Assembly (NCBI RefSeq): GCF_004000925.1
Contig: NZ_BIME01000001.1
Span: 1,054,001 to 1,118,000 of the forward strand
Direction of reading: 5' to 3'
Length of the DNA: 64,000 nucleotides
Source of the DNA: Paenibacillus illinoisensis NBRC 15959
GTDB taxonomy: Bacteria > Bacillota > Bacilli > Paenibacillales > Paenibacillaceae
The notes beneath the pieces were generated by a model that ran no database searches, had not been told where the DNA came from, and saw only the letters and a list, made by a program, of their open reading frames with translations. The translations under genes were made by a program, and so were the position numbers. Positions 1 through 8,704 of the stretch are shown here, in pieces. Numbering within the stretch: the first letter of the stretch is position 1; every line of letters begins with the position of its first letter.

Positions 1-876
1 ACGTGTTTGATCCAGTACAGCACCTGTTTTTTCTGCCGTTTCAGGCAGCATCTGGCGTACCCAATCCGGTCTTCCCGGAGCGAATCCGGCTGTTCCCGGA
101 ATATCATGAACAGTGAAGTCTGGATTGAGATTCAGAAATTCGGCGATCATGGCTTCATTTTCCTCCGGCGCAAACGTACACGTGGAATATACGATCGTTC
201 CTCCCGGAGCGAGCAGCTTCGCAGCTGTCTCCAGAATATCCCGCTGCATTAGCACACACTTCTCTACCGAATGATGCTCCCATGACTTCACCATGTCTTC
301 ATCTTTCCGGAACATTCCCTCTCCTGAACAAGGAGCATCAATGAGTACCTTATTAAAATAATGCGGAAATGCACCGGCAATCCGTTCCGGCGACTCATTC
401 AGGACAACAGCATTTCGCACACCGTACAACTCTACGTTTTTGGCAAGTGCTTTGGTCCGTTCGGAATGAATATCATTGGTCACCAGCACACCCTTACCCT
501 GCAGCTTTGCTGCGATCTGGGTAGATTTACCGCCGGGTGCTGCACACAAATCCAGTACATGATCCCCTGGCTGAACGTCAAGCAGCTCCACCGGAGCCAT
601 CGCGCTTGGTTCCTGAATGTAATATAGCCCTGCATGATAGTACGGATGTAGGCCTGGTTTCACGCCATGCGGCACATAAAAGCCCGTCCCGCACCACGGA
701 ATGGGCCGCAAATCAAAAGGAGCCAATTCATCAAATTGCTCCATGGATATTTTTAACGTATTCACTCGAAGTCCCGCATGTGGAGACTGTTCATATGATT
801 TCATAAATTGTTCAAACTCATCTCCGAGCAAGCTTTTCATGCGCTCGGCGAAGATTGAAGGTAGCTGTACAGCCAT
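1..876 (-). CDS. RsmF-type rRNA cytosine-C5 methyltransferase (3' end outside window)
   Basis: Incomplete: 292 codons from the ATG at 876 run off the left edge. The family (NOL1/NOP2/Sun, RsmF/YebU branch) transfers methyl from SAM to C5 of cytosine in 16S rRNA. The reading starts MAVQLPSIFAERM. It then shows the SAM-binding segment DLCAAPGGKSTQIAA at about residue 110, the catalytic motif DAPCSGEGMFRKD at about residue 180, and YSTCTFAPEENE at about 230, which carries the second conserved Cys of this class. A purine-rich stretch (AGGACAGGATGAG) precedes the start. The C-terminal RNA-binding part lies outside the window, so the exact target (RsmF or another RNA) cannot be decided. The family call is firm. 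Confidence 0.93.
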   Translation of the reverse strand, partial: MAVQLPSIFAERMKSLLGDEFEQFMKSYEQSPHAGLRVNTLKISMEQFDELAPFDLRPIPWCGTGFYVPHGVKPGLHPYYHAGLYYIQEPSAMAPVELLDVQPGDHVLDLCAAPGGKSTQIAAKLQGKGVLVTNDIHSERTKALAKNVELYGVRNAVVLNESPERIAGAFPHYFNKVLIDAPCSGEGMFRKDEDMVKSWEHHSVEKCVLMQRDILETAAKLLAPGGTIVYSTCTFAPEENEAMIAEFLNLNPDFTVHDIPGTAGFAPGRPDWVRQMLPETAEKTGAVLDQTR

Positions 877-1093
877 ATTCACTCATCCTGTCCTGTTAAA
901 ATGCATATTGTTCTATGTTATCATATCCCGGTGTAGCTTTCCTATTGATTCACTGCATATTCCACTACAGCGTGTAATGTTGTATAATGACAAGTAGGTT
1001 GATTCTCGTGCAAAAAACGGGTGTTTATGTATATTATCCCAACCTTTATTTTTGCCAAAACTATATTTTGATATGATCGATGGGGGATGTCCA

Positions 1094-1639
1094 ATGAAAT
1101 CGAAGAAAAAGAAGAGTGCCTCAATCCTGATTTTCCTGGGTATATTCGTGGTCCTAATCGCAGCGCTTGTCGTAGTAAACCAACAATCCAAGAAACAAAT
1201 GGACGCTGTGGAGAACGCTTATGGTATTGCAGCTTCCAAGCTTAACCCAGCTACACGCGAATTGCTCGATGATCCTAACTACCAACAGATTATTCTGCCG
1301 GATGATCTCAAATCCAAAATTGACAATAAGGAAAGCTTTTTCGTTTATTTCTTTGCCTCCGACTGCTCACATTGCCGGGCAACGACACCACAATTGATGC
1401 CGCTGGTAGACGAAGTAGGTATTGAGCTGCCACAATTCAATCTGCGTGAGTTCGATTCAGGCTGGACAGATTATAATATCGAATTTACACCTACGCTGGT
1501 TTATTATCAAGATGGCGTAGAGAAGGATCGCATGGTTGGCGGACTTCAGGAGAATGGTAGTGACAACGGTTATACGCTGGATGATTACAGACAATTTTTT
1601 GACAAGTACAAAGGCAGCTCCGCTGCTTCGGCAAGCTAA
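1094..1639 (+). CDS. Membrane-anchored thioredoxin-like protein
   Basis: 181 residues. I chose the ATG at 1094 because GGGGGATG lies just before it and the product then begins MKSKKKK followed by one membrane segment (residues about 8-27), a type II anchor. The earlier in-frame ATG at 1052 would add a short cysteine-containing tail with no ribosome site. The rest reads as an extracytoplasmic thioredoxin fold with a CSHC redox motif in FFASDCSHCRA at about residue 93 and FTPTLVYY, the usual cis-Pro region. It probably reduces or oxidises thiols outside the membrane. The partner is unknown. It is a single gene, ending in a shared terminator with the convergent DUF309 gene. Confidence 0.82.
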   Translation: MKSKKKKSASILIFLGIFVVLIAALVVVNQQSKKQMDAVENAYGIAASKLNPATRELLDDPNYQQIILPDDLKSKIDNKESFFVYFFASDCSHCRATTPQLMPLVDEVGIELPQFNLREFDSGWTDYNIEFTPTLVYYQDGVEKDRMVGGLQENGSDNGYTLDDYRQFFDKYKGSSAASAS

Positions 1640-1743
1640 GAAATAATCGTTGACTACAAATCAACATCTCACTTCAAGTTGTGCATGTGGACAGGCTGTT
1701 CCATATTCACTCTGAGCTTCATAGCCAATAAAGGCAGACCAAA

Positions 1744-1789
1744 AAATCACCCCGGCCAATCCTTATCCAAGGTTCAGCCGGGGTGATTT
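1744..1789. terminator. Bidirectional terminator between trx-like and DUF309 genes
   Basis: A 13-base inverted repeat, AAATCACCCCGGC and GCCGGGGTGATTT, is separated by 20 bases between two convergent genes. The A/T flanks give a U-rich tail on both strands. Confidence 0.8.
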
Positions 1790-1822
1790 ATGTTATATCC
1801 GATATGCATCATGCCATCTATA

Positions 1823-2323
1823 CTAATTCTGATTTTCGTCAAAATTGTTCGCCTGCTGCATTGCTTTCATTTTCTCTTCATAGATCCGTCCCCGCGTCGG
1901 GCTGCGACGCTGCGGAATGTTGGGTTTCAGTTCCTTAGATCGTTCTTGAAATGCATTAGTCAGTGTCTCATCCCAGATCCGTATGGTCAGATCCCTGTAT
2001 GGAAAATGCTGCGATTCAGGACCTGCTAGTCCGCTGACCAGTCCCTTCACTTCCTCGACCAATTCTCCAAGTTCAATCCCTTTTGTACGTTCAGGATAAT
2101 GCTCCAGCAGATCAATCGAACTCTGCAACATCATCCTCCCTCCACGAAGATTGCTGTTTCTGAAATGATATAAGCCAACTGCAATCTGCAGCAAGCCTTT
2201 ATAAAAAGGATCCCGATCTAGTTCCAGCCACAGCTCTTCCAATACCTCATGGCATTCGAAGTAGTCCTGATCACGGTTAAAATAGATCAAATAATCAATA
2301 TACAGCGGCTCATAGCTGCTCAT
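1823..2323 (-). CDS. DUF309 family protein
   Basis: 166 residues. The N-terminal part carries the DUF309 signature: YFNRDQDYFECHEVLEELW at residues 14-32, then FYKGLLQIAVGLYHF and a small helical segment with GRMMLQSS. The family is a compact all-helical bundle of unknown function, with conserved Asp/Glu/His residues that could bind metal. The start ATG at 2323 lies inside the 3' end of the alarmone synthetase gene (14-base overlap), with GGAAGGGCG upstream, so the two are probably translationally coupled. The last 45 residues are Arg/Lys-rich and not part of the domain. Confidence 0.85.
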   Translation of the reverse strand: MSSYEPLYIDYLIYFNRDQDYFECHEVLEELWLELDRDPFYKGLLQIAVGLYHFRNSNLRGGRMMLQSSIDLLEHYPERTKGIELGELVEEVKGLVSGLAGPESQHFPYRDLTIRIWDETLTNAFQERSKELKPNIPQRRSPTRGRIYEEKMKAMQQANNFDENQN

Positions 2324-3125
2324 CGGGATTTTCGCCCTTCCTAGCCGAATTCAGAAGAGCTTTCACATCGTCCAATAAATCTTTAAGTGCTTCCATGTCA
2401 TGACGCTCCCAGCAGTCGTTAAAGCGCTTCTGAGCCTCAATGGCCTCATTGACGAGATGGTAGAAATACAACTGATGTATGATGGACAGTGTCTTGGAGA
2501 CGATGTTTGAATCATCTTCAAACTCCTTCTGCGCTTCGAGGATCTGCAGCCGAATGGCTGACATCTCATTATCCAATACAAAAGCGGCTTCTGCCGTTTT
2601 CTTCAGCCTTGCCCGCATATCATCCGGCAGACTTTCCCGATATTTATAGCTCAGCGAGTGCTCAATCGTAGCCCAGAAGTTCATGGCCAGCGTCCGGATT
2701 TGGATCTCGGCCAGCACTTTCTTCTGTCCCAGAGCCGTCTGAACAGGATATTCAATAATCATATGGAAACTGCGATAACCGCTCTCTTTGAAGTTCGTAA
2801 TATAATCTTTCTCAATCAATACCGTTAAATCCTTGCGTGCGCGGATGTACTCCGCCACTCTTCGAATATCATCCACAAATTGACACATAATACGAATTCC
2901 CGCAATATCCTCAATTCCCGTCTCTACCTGATCTAGTGGCACATTCAGACGTCTGGATTTCTCCAGAATGCTGGATATTTTTTTGACACGACCGGTAACA
3001 AATTCAATCGGGGCGTATTCTTCCCGTTTCTTCAGTTCCGCTCGCATTGTCTTGAATTTGACTTTCAATTCCTCTACCGCTTGTTCATAAGGAAGTAAAA
3101 ATGTACCCCAGTCTCTACCGTCCAT
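2310..3125 (-). CDS. yjbM: Small alarmone synthetase, YjbM/RelQ (SasB) type
   Basis: 271 residues. A synthetase-only RelA/SpoT homolog that transfers pyrophosphate from ATP to GDP or GTP to make (p)ppGpp; no hydrolase, TGS or ACT domain is present. It opens WGTFLLPYEQAVEELKVKF, typical of YjbM. It has IEDIAGIRIMCQFVDDI at about residues 71-87, the G-loop segment KESGYRSFHMIIEYP at about 113, and EIQIRTLAMNFWATIEHSL at about 140. B. subtilis YjbM is about 211 residues as I recall. This one has roughly 60 more, a mostly helical tail (HQLYFYHLVNEAIEAQKRF and on). It overlaps the DUF309 gene by 14 bases and is probably the first gene of that pair. Confidence 0.92.
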   Translation of the reverse strand: MDGRDWGTFLLPYEQAVEELKVKFKTMRAELKKREEYAPIEFVTGRVKKISSILEKSRRLNVPLDQVETGIEDIAGIRIMCQFVDDIRRVAEYIRARKDLTVLIEKDYITNFKESGYRSFHMIIEYPVQTALGQKKVLAEIQIRTLAMNFWATIEHSLSYKYRESLPDDMRARLKKTAEAAFVLDNEMSAIRLQILEAQKEFEDDSNIVSKTLSIIHQLYFYHLVNEAIEAQKRFNDCWERHDMEALKDLLDDVKALLNSARKGENPDEQL

Positions 3126-3265
3126 GCTTATGCCTCCTGTCTCTATAGCGTCCCCTGTTCTAGTCTATTATACATGATGTTCAGCGGGGGGAAGAGTCCC
3201 GTACGCAATCCGCTCTTCCAAGCTTCTATATTTTCGCTCCGGGGAACTTCTTATCCTTTATGTTC

Positions 3266-4363
3266 TTATCTGTGCTCTGCACCAACAGCCTCGGAGATAT
3301 GACGATAGCCGTCTTTGCGCAATAGCTCACGCAATCCGGCATGGATACGCCGATTCACCTCAGGTCCTTCATAGATCAGAGCTGTGTATATTTCCACCAG
3401 ACTTGCACCGGCTTTAATTTTTTCGTAGGCATCTTCGCTGGTAAAAATACCTCCGGAACCGATAATCGGAAGTTTCCCTTCCGTTTGACGATAGATGCGC
3501 CGAATAACCTCCGTGGAACGATCCCGCAGCGGTTTACCACTGAGTCCACCGGTTTCCTTGGCATGCTGATGGGACAAACCATCCCGATTAACCGTCGTGT
3601 TGGTGGCAATGATGCCGGCAACGCCGCTATCCGCAATCGTGCTGACCATATATTCAAGCTCCTGGTCGTTGACATCCGGTGCGATTTTGACCAGAACCGA
3701 TTTGACCGATCCGCCTGCTTTTGTGCGTTGTGCTTCCATTTCACTCATCACCGCTGCAAGCAGTTCCTTCAATTCATTCCCATGTTGCAGGTTACGCAGA
3801 TCCGGTGTATTTGGTGAACTGATATTCACGACGAACAAATCCGCATAAGCATACAGCGCCCGAATACATTTTTCATAATCCAGATGTGCTTCTTCATTAG
3901 GTGTAGCCTTGTTTTTGCCGATGTTGACTGCAACGGGAATACGACGCTCCTTCAGACGTGCCAATTCACCTGCCATTGCTTCCGCTCCAAGGTTGTTAAA
4001 CCCCATCCGGTTCACCAGAGCTTCATCTGGAGGCAGACGGAACAGACGTGGCTGGTCATTGCCTGGCTGCGCGAGCGGTGTTACGGTGCCGACTTCCATG
4101 AACCCGAATCCAATGGATGAGAAACCCGTTACGGCCTGTCCGTTTTTGTCCAGACCTGCTGCGAGGCCCACTGGGGTGGGGAAATGACAGCCGAACATGT
4201 CGACAGCCAGATCTTCCGTTTCACGCACGCCATACATCACCCGCAAGCCGGAAGGTACCGGGCGAATACTGCCCATGCCGCTAAGGCCGCCAATAATCAG
4301 ATGATGGGCCTGTTCAGGGTCCATTTTGAACAACAAGGGTTTAGCAAGACTTCTATATAACAA
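3266..4363 (-). CDS. pyrD: Dihydroorotate dehydrogenase (quinone), class 2
   Basis: Oxidises dihydroorotate to orotate with FMN and membrane quinone, in pyrimidine synthesis. I chose the TTG at 4363 (365 residues). GGAG lies 8 bases before it, and the product then begins MLYRSLAKPLLFKMDPEQAH, the normal class 2 start with its amphipathic membrane helix. The ATG at 4420 adds 19 atypical residues behind a weak ribosome site. Visible signatures are VGLAAGLDKNGQA, FGFMEVGTVTP, NRMGFNN, the catalytic-Ser region VVNISSPNTPDLR, and the FMN-binding PIIGSGGIFTSEDA. It stands alone, not with other pyr genes. Class 2 is the respiratory-chain-linked form; no PyrK partner is needed or seen. Confidence 0.93.
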   Translation of the reverse strand: MLYRSLAKPLLFKMDPEQAHHLIIGGLSGMGSIRPVPSGLRVMYGVRETEDLAVDMFGCHFPTPVGLAAGLDKNGQAVTGFSSIGFGFMEVGTVTPLAQPGNDQPRLFRLPPDEALVNRMGFNNLGAEAMAGELARLKERRIPVAVNIGKNKATPNEEAHLDYEKCIRALYAYADLFVVNISSPNTPDLRNLQHGNELKELLAAVMSEMEAQRTKAGGSVKSVLVKIAPDVNDQELEYMVSTIADSGVAGIIATNTTVNRDGLSHQHAKETGGLSGKPLRDRSTEVIRRIYRQTEGKLPIIGSGGIFTSEDAYEKIKAGASLVEIYTALIYEGPEVNRRIHAGLRELLRKDGYRHISEAVGAEHR

Positions 4364-4633
4364 ATCACTCACTCCGTTCTCGTCCGGTACGCCGTAAATA
4401 TGCTTTCCCGTCTTTTTCATATGTAAAAAAACACTCTACACACAAGTCTATCCGTTTCTTCATCAAAAGGAAAGTAGTTTGCGCATAGACATTCTCATTT
4501 TAGCCATGTCTGCAAGCCACTTTAAACCTTATGGAAGAAATAATCCCGCATACTGGAAATGGCGTGGTGAATTCTTTACAATGGGAGCATGGCAACGATA
4601 TACCAGTACCAATGAATGAAGGAGGGACAGCCC

Positions 4634-4771
4634 ATGGCTCCCAAACGTAAACCGCCTGCTTTGCAGCAAAAGAAAGAAGAAGTCAATCGGAAAGCCATTG
4701 CTTGGACAGCGGCCAGCGTCATCGGATTGATCATTATTATCGGCGCACTCATCATTATCGCCAATATGTAA
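4634..4771 (+). CDS. Small single-span membrane protein, 45 residues
   Basis: Not a family I recognise. AAGGAGGGACA ends 7 bases before the ATG, a near-perfect ribosome site. The product begins MAPKRKPPALQQKKEE, a basic and polar N-terminus, and ends in one hydrophobic helix (ASVIGLIIIIGALIIIA, about residues 27-43) with only NM after it. This is a typical tail-anchored or N-in single-span small protein. It lies divergent from pyrD and convergent with the L,D-transpeptidase gene, 78 bases from the end of the latter. Codon use is like that of the neighbours. Real translation is likely from the ribosome site and clean topology; function unknown. Confidence 0.7.
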   Translation: MAPKRKPPALQQKKEEVNRKAIAWTAASVIGLIIIIGALIIIANM

Positions 4772-4849
4772 ACGGTCAAACCGACTGCCAGTCCAGTACA
4801 TAATGTTTCAGCTGGAGTACACGCCATCGTAACAGGTTACAGGAATCGA

Positions 4850-6289
4850 TTAGTTCAGCCAATGATACGTCTTGTTTGGATTGTTTTGTTTGGGAACAAG
4901 CGTATGCTGATAGCGATCCTTCGCTTCCGGAACAAGGATGGTCTCTGGCAGCAGATTCGTTCCAATGCGTACCGGGGTGCCCTGAGGTGCGAGCGCAAAC
5001 AGTTCCTCCACATCCCCAGTACTCATTCTCACACATCCAAGGGACTCATCCAGCCCAATACTGTCAGGCTCGTTGGTCCCGTGGATGGCATAATTCGTAT
5101 CCGACAGCTGCATGCCTCTTGTCCCAAATTCCCCATCAGAGCGACCATTCGGATTCACGACTTTGTCCGTAATGACAAAAGTGCCTTCTGGTGTTCGCCC
5201 TCCCCCTAGCCCGACCTCATAATTGCGAATAATGGTATTACCGCTAATCAACGCAAGTCTGTGGTTGCTTTTATCGACTACGATCTCCAATGGATCCTGT
5301 AAAAAGAGTTCCCCTCCAAGCGTGTCTGCAAATGGACCATCTGCTTGCAGAGCAGGTGACTGTCCGGCTTGTTCCTGACCTGCTTGTTGACCTGCCTCTT
5401 CCTTTCCTTGCTTCTGCATCGCAAGTATTGCAGGAAACATGTCTTTCATCCCCGGTGCTGTCTCACCCAAAATGTTGTTTGGAAAAGGCTGCGCAAGCTG
5501 ACTTACGTTTTTGGGCCAGGTTTTGTTTTGCTTATAGTATGTATGGATTGCACTGGACAACGATGCCGCTGATTCTTGTTTGGCTGTCCACACTTGTGCA
5601 AGCTGCTTGATGTCTTTTGAAACTTCCGGCGGTTCGCAGTTGCACTGGTCGGCATCGTAACTTTGGGCTGTTAATCTGCCGCTGCTATTTGTTTGCACAA
5701 TATATTTTACCGGCATATTCCGTTTCCATAACGCCCATTCGTCAGAAGTCTGCATGCCCAGAACAGCGGAGGTCTCCACCTTAGGTCCCGCACCCGACCA
5801 TGCAGCAGCAAGCGCAGTTTCTCCCTGCTGGTTCCCTCCGAATCTCGCAGCTGTAAAAACATTCGAATTGGTGATAGGAGCTGAAGCAGCTTCACGATCA
5901 TCAGAGATTGAGCCATCCGCCCAATCATCATCTCCGGTTTCCAAAGCCGATGCCAACGCTTCAGCAGCATCACGATTGAATCCTGGAGCATCTGCAGGCG
6001 GTACCAGAGCAAGCACAAGCAGCATCAGCAGGGTCAGCCACATTTTGCGAATACGATGTTTCCTCTCCTTCTGTTCTCCCATCTCCACCAGCTTGTTTTG
6101 ATAATCCACCCATATGTCTGCAGGAGCCTTACTCCGTTCAAATGCTTCGTATACTTCGCCCGCTTGCTGAAAACAATAGTTGGCCTTGCCTTCCTGACCT
6201 TCACGCACATACTCCTTACCGAGCAAATACCAGGCCATTTTATTATCAGGATGTTTCTTAACATATGTTCTTAGGTGAGTATTCTGCAT
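4850..6289 (-). CDS. L,D-transpeptidase (YkuD domain) with N-terminal TPR-like region
   Basis: 479 residues. Residues 1-70 look like a short TPR/helical repeat in the cytoplasm (HPDNKMAWYLLGKEYVREG). One membrane span follows at about 83-100 (LTLLMLLVLALVPP), then a long low-complexity outer linker and a C-terminal YkuD domain from about residue 335. The catalytic motif is visible as YAIHGTNEPDSIGLDES and LGCVRMS, giving the His and Cys nucleophile of the family. The domain cross-links peptidoglycan stem peptides (3-3 links) or attaches other groups. GGAGGATCGG precedes the ATG. It is a single gene. The cytoplasmic TPR plus outer YkuD arrangement is less common than LysM plus YkuD. Confidence 0.9.
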   Translation of the reverse strand: MQNTHLRTYVKKHPDNKMAWYLLGKEYVREGQEGKANYCFQQAGEVYEAFERSKAPADIWVDYQNKLVEMGEQKERKHRIRKMWLTLLMLLVLALVPPADAPGFNRDAAEALASALETGDDDWADGSISDDREAASAPITNSNVFTAARFGGNQQGETALAAAWSGAGPKVETSAVLGMQTSDEWALWKRNMPVKYIVQTNSSGRLTAQSYDADQCNCEPPEVSKDIKQLAQVWTAKQESAASLSSAIHTYYKQNKTWPKNVSQLAQPFPNNILGETAPGMKDMFPAILAMQKQGKEEAGQQAGQEQAGQSPALQADGPFADTLGGELFLQDPLEIVVDKSNHRLALISGNTIIRNYEVGLGGGRTPEGTFVITDKVVNPNGRSDGEFGTRGMQLSDTNYAIHGTNEPDSIGLDESLGCVRMSTGDVEELFALAPQGTPVRIGTNLLPETILVPEAKDRYQHTLVPKQNNPNKTYHWLN

Positions 6290-6455
6290 CCGATCCTCCG
6301 CTTGATTTCGCTTTTTCCGTTACTATCTTTTATATCGGCATAGGACGGAATGAAATCCATAGGACTTGAGTACCCGGATGGAACGCAAAGCATTCGACAA
6401 AATATCACAACCCCTTCAACTATAGAACCCGCACCAACATGAATTTCTACGCACT

Positions 6456-6500
6456 AAAAAAGCACGTCCCACTGCCCTAAGACAGAGGAATGTGCTTCTT
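6456..6500 (-). terminator. Terminator of the ferredoxin gene
   Basis: On the minus strand AAGCAC pairs with GTGCTT, helped by inner CTG and CAG arms, and is followed by a run of six T. It lies 20 bases past the ferredoxin stop. Confidence 0.65.
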
Positions 6501-6520
6501 CGTGGTTATATGGTGTATGA

Positions 6521-6802
<282 letters not shown>

Positions 6803-6881
6803 TTATCTAGAAAACATATTAAACCAAAGTAGAAGTAATTTCAAATTATTTTGACAACATCAAGAGTATATTATGCCCTAT

Positions 6882-8183
6882 TTAATCAAGACTTTGCAAG
6901 TTATCTTTTTGCAGAGACGTGCCCCTCACCTTGTGATTACGGAGCAAAACGGAAGGGTCATCCCCAAGCATGCCCGCTGTTACAACAGCATTCTCTCCAA
7001 ATTTGTCACGCAGCTGGTCCATAATGCGAATCAGATTCTCCTTTTTCGGCTTCTGTTCGTATTCAAACAGGTCCAGCTGTACAGCTGATTCCTCACGTGG
7101 AATCAAATTCTGAAGGGTAACTCCCAGCATGCGTACAGGCTTCCCACTACTCCAGTGCTTGGCAAATAATGCGCAGGCTTCCCGGTAGATTATCGTTGCA
7201 TCCTCCGTAGGAACTTCCATCATCCGTGAACGGGTGATGGTTTTCATGTCCGGTGTTCGGATTGTAATCTGAATCCCCTGACTCAGCATCTCGTGCTTGC
7301 GCAAACGCCTGGCCACTTGGTCACTAATGTTGAGCAGTACACGGTGTACGTCCTCCATCTCGGTAATGTCCGCTGGTAGCGTTGTGGTATGCCCAATGGA
7401 TTTGTTCGCTTCCCGTTCTGCCTGAACGGTAGAATGATTGATGCCATTGGCTGAATTCTTCAGCCAGGTACCGTTAACTCCGAATACATCCGTCAGCATC
7501 CGCTCATCCGATTTTGCAAGCTGTCCTATGGTTTCGATGCCCAGCTTTTTCAGTTTTTCAGCCGTCTTTTTGCCAATACCGAACAACTCATTGCAGGGTC
7601 TATGCCAGAGAATCTGAGGTACATCCCTCATTCGCAAGATGGAAATGCCGTTAGGTTTCTTCAGATCGGAAGCCATCTTTGCCAGCAATTTGTTGGGTGC
7701 AATGCCGATGGAACATGGAAGTCCCAGTTCTTCCCGAATTCGTTGCTGGATGCTCTCCGCAATTTCCATGGGAGTGCCGAACTGTTTAGAGCCTGTGATA
7801 TCCAGATAACATTCATCTATTGAGGTTGCCTCCAGCAGTGGTGTATAACTGTAGGCTATTTTCATAAATGCTCTTGAGTATTGACGATATAGATGAAAAT
7901 CAGGACGAATTACGATTAATTCCGGACATTTTTTCAACGCCTGATGGACGACCATGCCTGTTGAGATGCCTTTTCTTCGAGCCGTATATGAACACGTTAC
8001 GATAACGCCTTTTCTTACTTCACTGCTGCCCGCTACAGCTGTTGCTTTTCCTCTGTATAGTTCCGGCTCTTCGGCTTCATGCACCGAGCAATAAAATGCG
8101 TTCATGTCGACATGCAAAATGACCCTTCCGGCGGCAGGATAATATCGATCCACATTCGTGTGACGTGTTTCATCCCCAGACAT
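6882..8183 (-). CDS. dinB: Y-family DNA polymerase IV
   Basis: 433 residues. A translesion polymerase. Motifs: metal-binding HVDMNAFYCSVHEAE at about residues 24-38, SYTARRKGI, the catalytic SIDECYLDI at about 122-130, and helix-hairpin-helix FGIGKKTAEKLKKLGI at about 200. The little-finger domain follows. Near the C-terminus QLDLFEYE fits a beta-clamp-binding peptide (QxxLF), so the protein should be recruited to the replication fork. CGGAGGTAC precedes the ATG. It is a single gene. I see no clear LexA/DinR box (CGAAC-N4-GTTCG) in the 90 bases upstream, so SOS control is not evident. Orthology to YqjH or YqjW of B. subtilis was not decided. Confidence 0.93.
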   Translation of the reverse strand: MSGDETRHTNVDRYYPAAGRVILHVDMNAFYCSVHEAEEPELYRGKATAVAGSSEVRKGVIVTCSYTARRKGISTGMVVHQALKKCPELIVIRPDFHLYRQYSRAFMKIAYSYTPLLEATSIDECYLDITGSKQFGTPMEIAESIQQRIREELGLPCSIGIAPNKLLAKMASDLKKPNGISILRMRDVPQILWHRPCNELFGIGKKTAEKLKKLGIETIGQLAKSDERMLTDVFGVNGTWLKNSANGINHSTVQAEREANKSIGHTTTLPADITEMEDVHRVLLNISDQVARRLRKHEMLSQGIQITIRTPDMKTITRSRMMEVPTEDATIIYREACALFAKHWSSGKPVRMLGVTLQNLIPREESAVQLDLFEYEQKPKKENLIRIMDQLRDKFGENAVVTAGMLGDDPSVLLRNHKVRGTSLQKDNLQSLD

Positions 8184-8273
8184 GTACCTCCGCCCTTTCG
8201 TACTCTAGTTAATGAAGCTTAAATATCTATTCACCCTATTATATCAAGTTCGTTATGTAAAATCAGTTACGTT

Positions 8274-8384
8274 TTATTTCCGAATGGATCGGATGATCGA
8301 TCGAATAATTAGCCACCCTACACTTGCAAAAAGGACTAAAGCAATCAAGAAAATAATAATTGTATTTTCCCATACAAAATTCAT
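8274..8384 (-). CDS. Small single-span membrane protein, 36 residues
   Basis: A very short gene with a full AGGAGG ribosome site ending 6 bases before the ATG at 8384. The product starts MNFVWENTIIIFLIALVLFA, one hydrophobic helix (about residues 8-29), and ends with the basic tail IIRSIIRSIRK. This gives a short outer N-terminus and a positively charged inner C-terminus. No known family is recognised; small stress or regulatory membrane peptides look like this. It sits between dinB, read the same way 90 bases on, and cimA, which is divergent. No terminator was seen before dinB, so co-transcription with dinB is possible. Confidence 0.68.
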   Translation of the reverse strand: MNFVWENTIIIFLIALVLFASVGWLIIRSIIRSIRK

Positions 8385-8444
8385 TTATACTCCTCCTATT
8401 TACCATAAATCCCATTTACCAGTCAAAATCCAATATAACATACA

Positions 8445-8479
8445 TTTCTCCATCATTCACTTATGTGATGATGGAGAAA
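8445..8479. repeat. Long inverted repeat upstream of the 36-residue gene
   Basis: TTTCTCCATCATTCAC and GTGATGATGGAGAAA pair over 15 bases with one bulged T and the loop TTAT. No T run follows on either strand, so it is not a standard terminator. It lies in the divergent region between the small membrane gene and cimA. Confidence 0.6.
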
Positions 8480-8533
8480 CAAAAAATTTGTTACACGAAA
8501 CTGCGATTTCTGTGTAGCATTTGGCCATAATGG

Positions 8534-8542
8534 TGCTATAAT
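8534..8542 (+). promoter_or_regulatory. Extended -10 promoter for cimA
   Basis: TGCTATAAT is a consensus extended -10 element, with no good -35 box upstream. It predicts a leader of about 155 bases before the cimA start. The leader holds the palindrome CTTTTTAAAAAG just before AGCGCTTTAT. No T-box or riboswitch motif was recognised. Confidence 0.5.
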
Positions 8543-8704
8543 AATTAATTATACAAATTCGCGACTTTAGGACAAATCAACACATGGAGTTTAACACAGT
8601 GTAGCGTTGCAGAACCGAAGGATTCACGTGCTAATTTATTTGAATACTTTCCCAACACAACATTCAACTTTTTAAAAAGCGCTTTATCTCAAAGGAGGAT
8701 CTTC

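Noticed and set aside
8212..8517. 101-codon plus-strand frame between dinB and cimA
   Set aside because: No ribosome site, and it crosses the inverted repeat. The 36-residue gene on the other strand has a perfect ribosome site and a clear topology.
8660..8695. CodY box or cre site before cimA (CTTTTTAAAAAG, AGCGCTTTAT)
   Set aside because: About five mismatches to the CodY consensus and loss of the TG of cre; too weak to claim.
8543..8704. T-box or leucine/isoleucine riboswitch in the cimA leader
   Set aside because: No GGTGG-type T-box sequence, specifier loop or terminator hairpin found in the leader.
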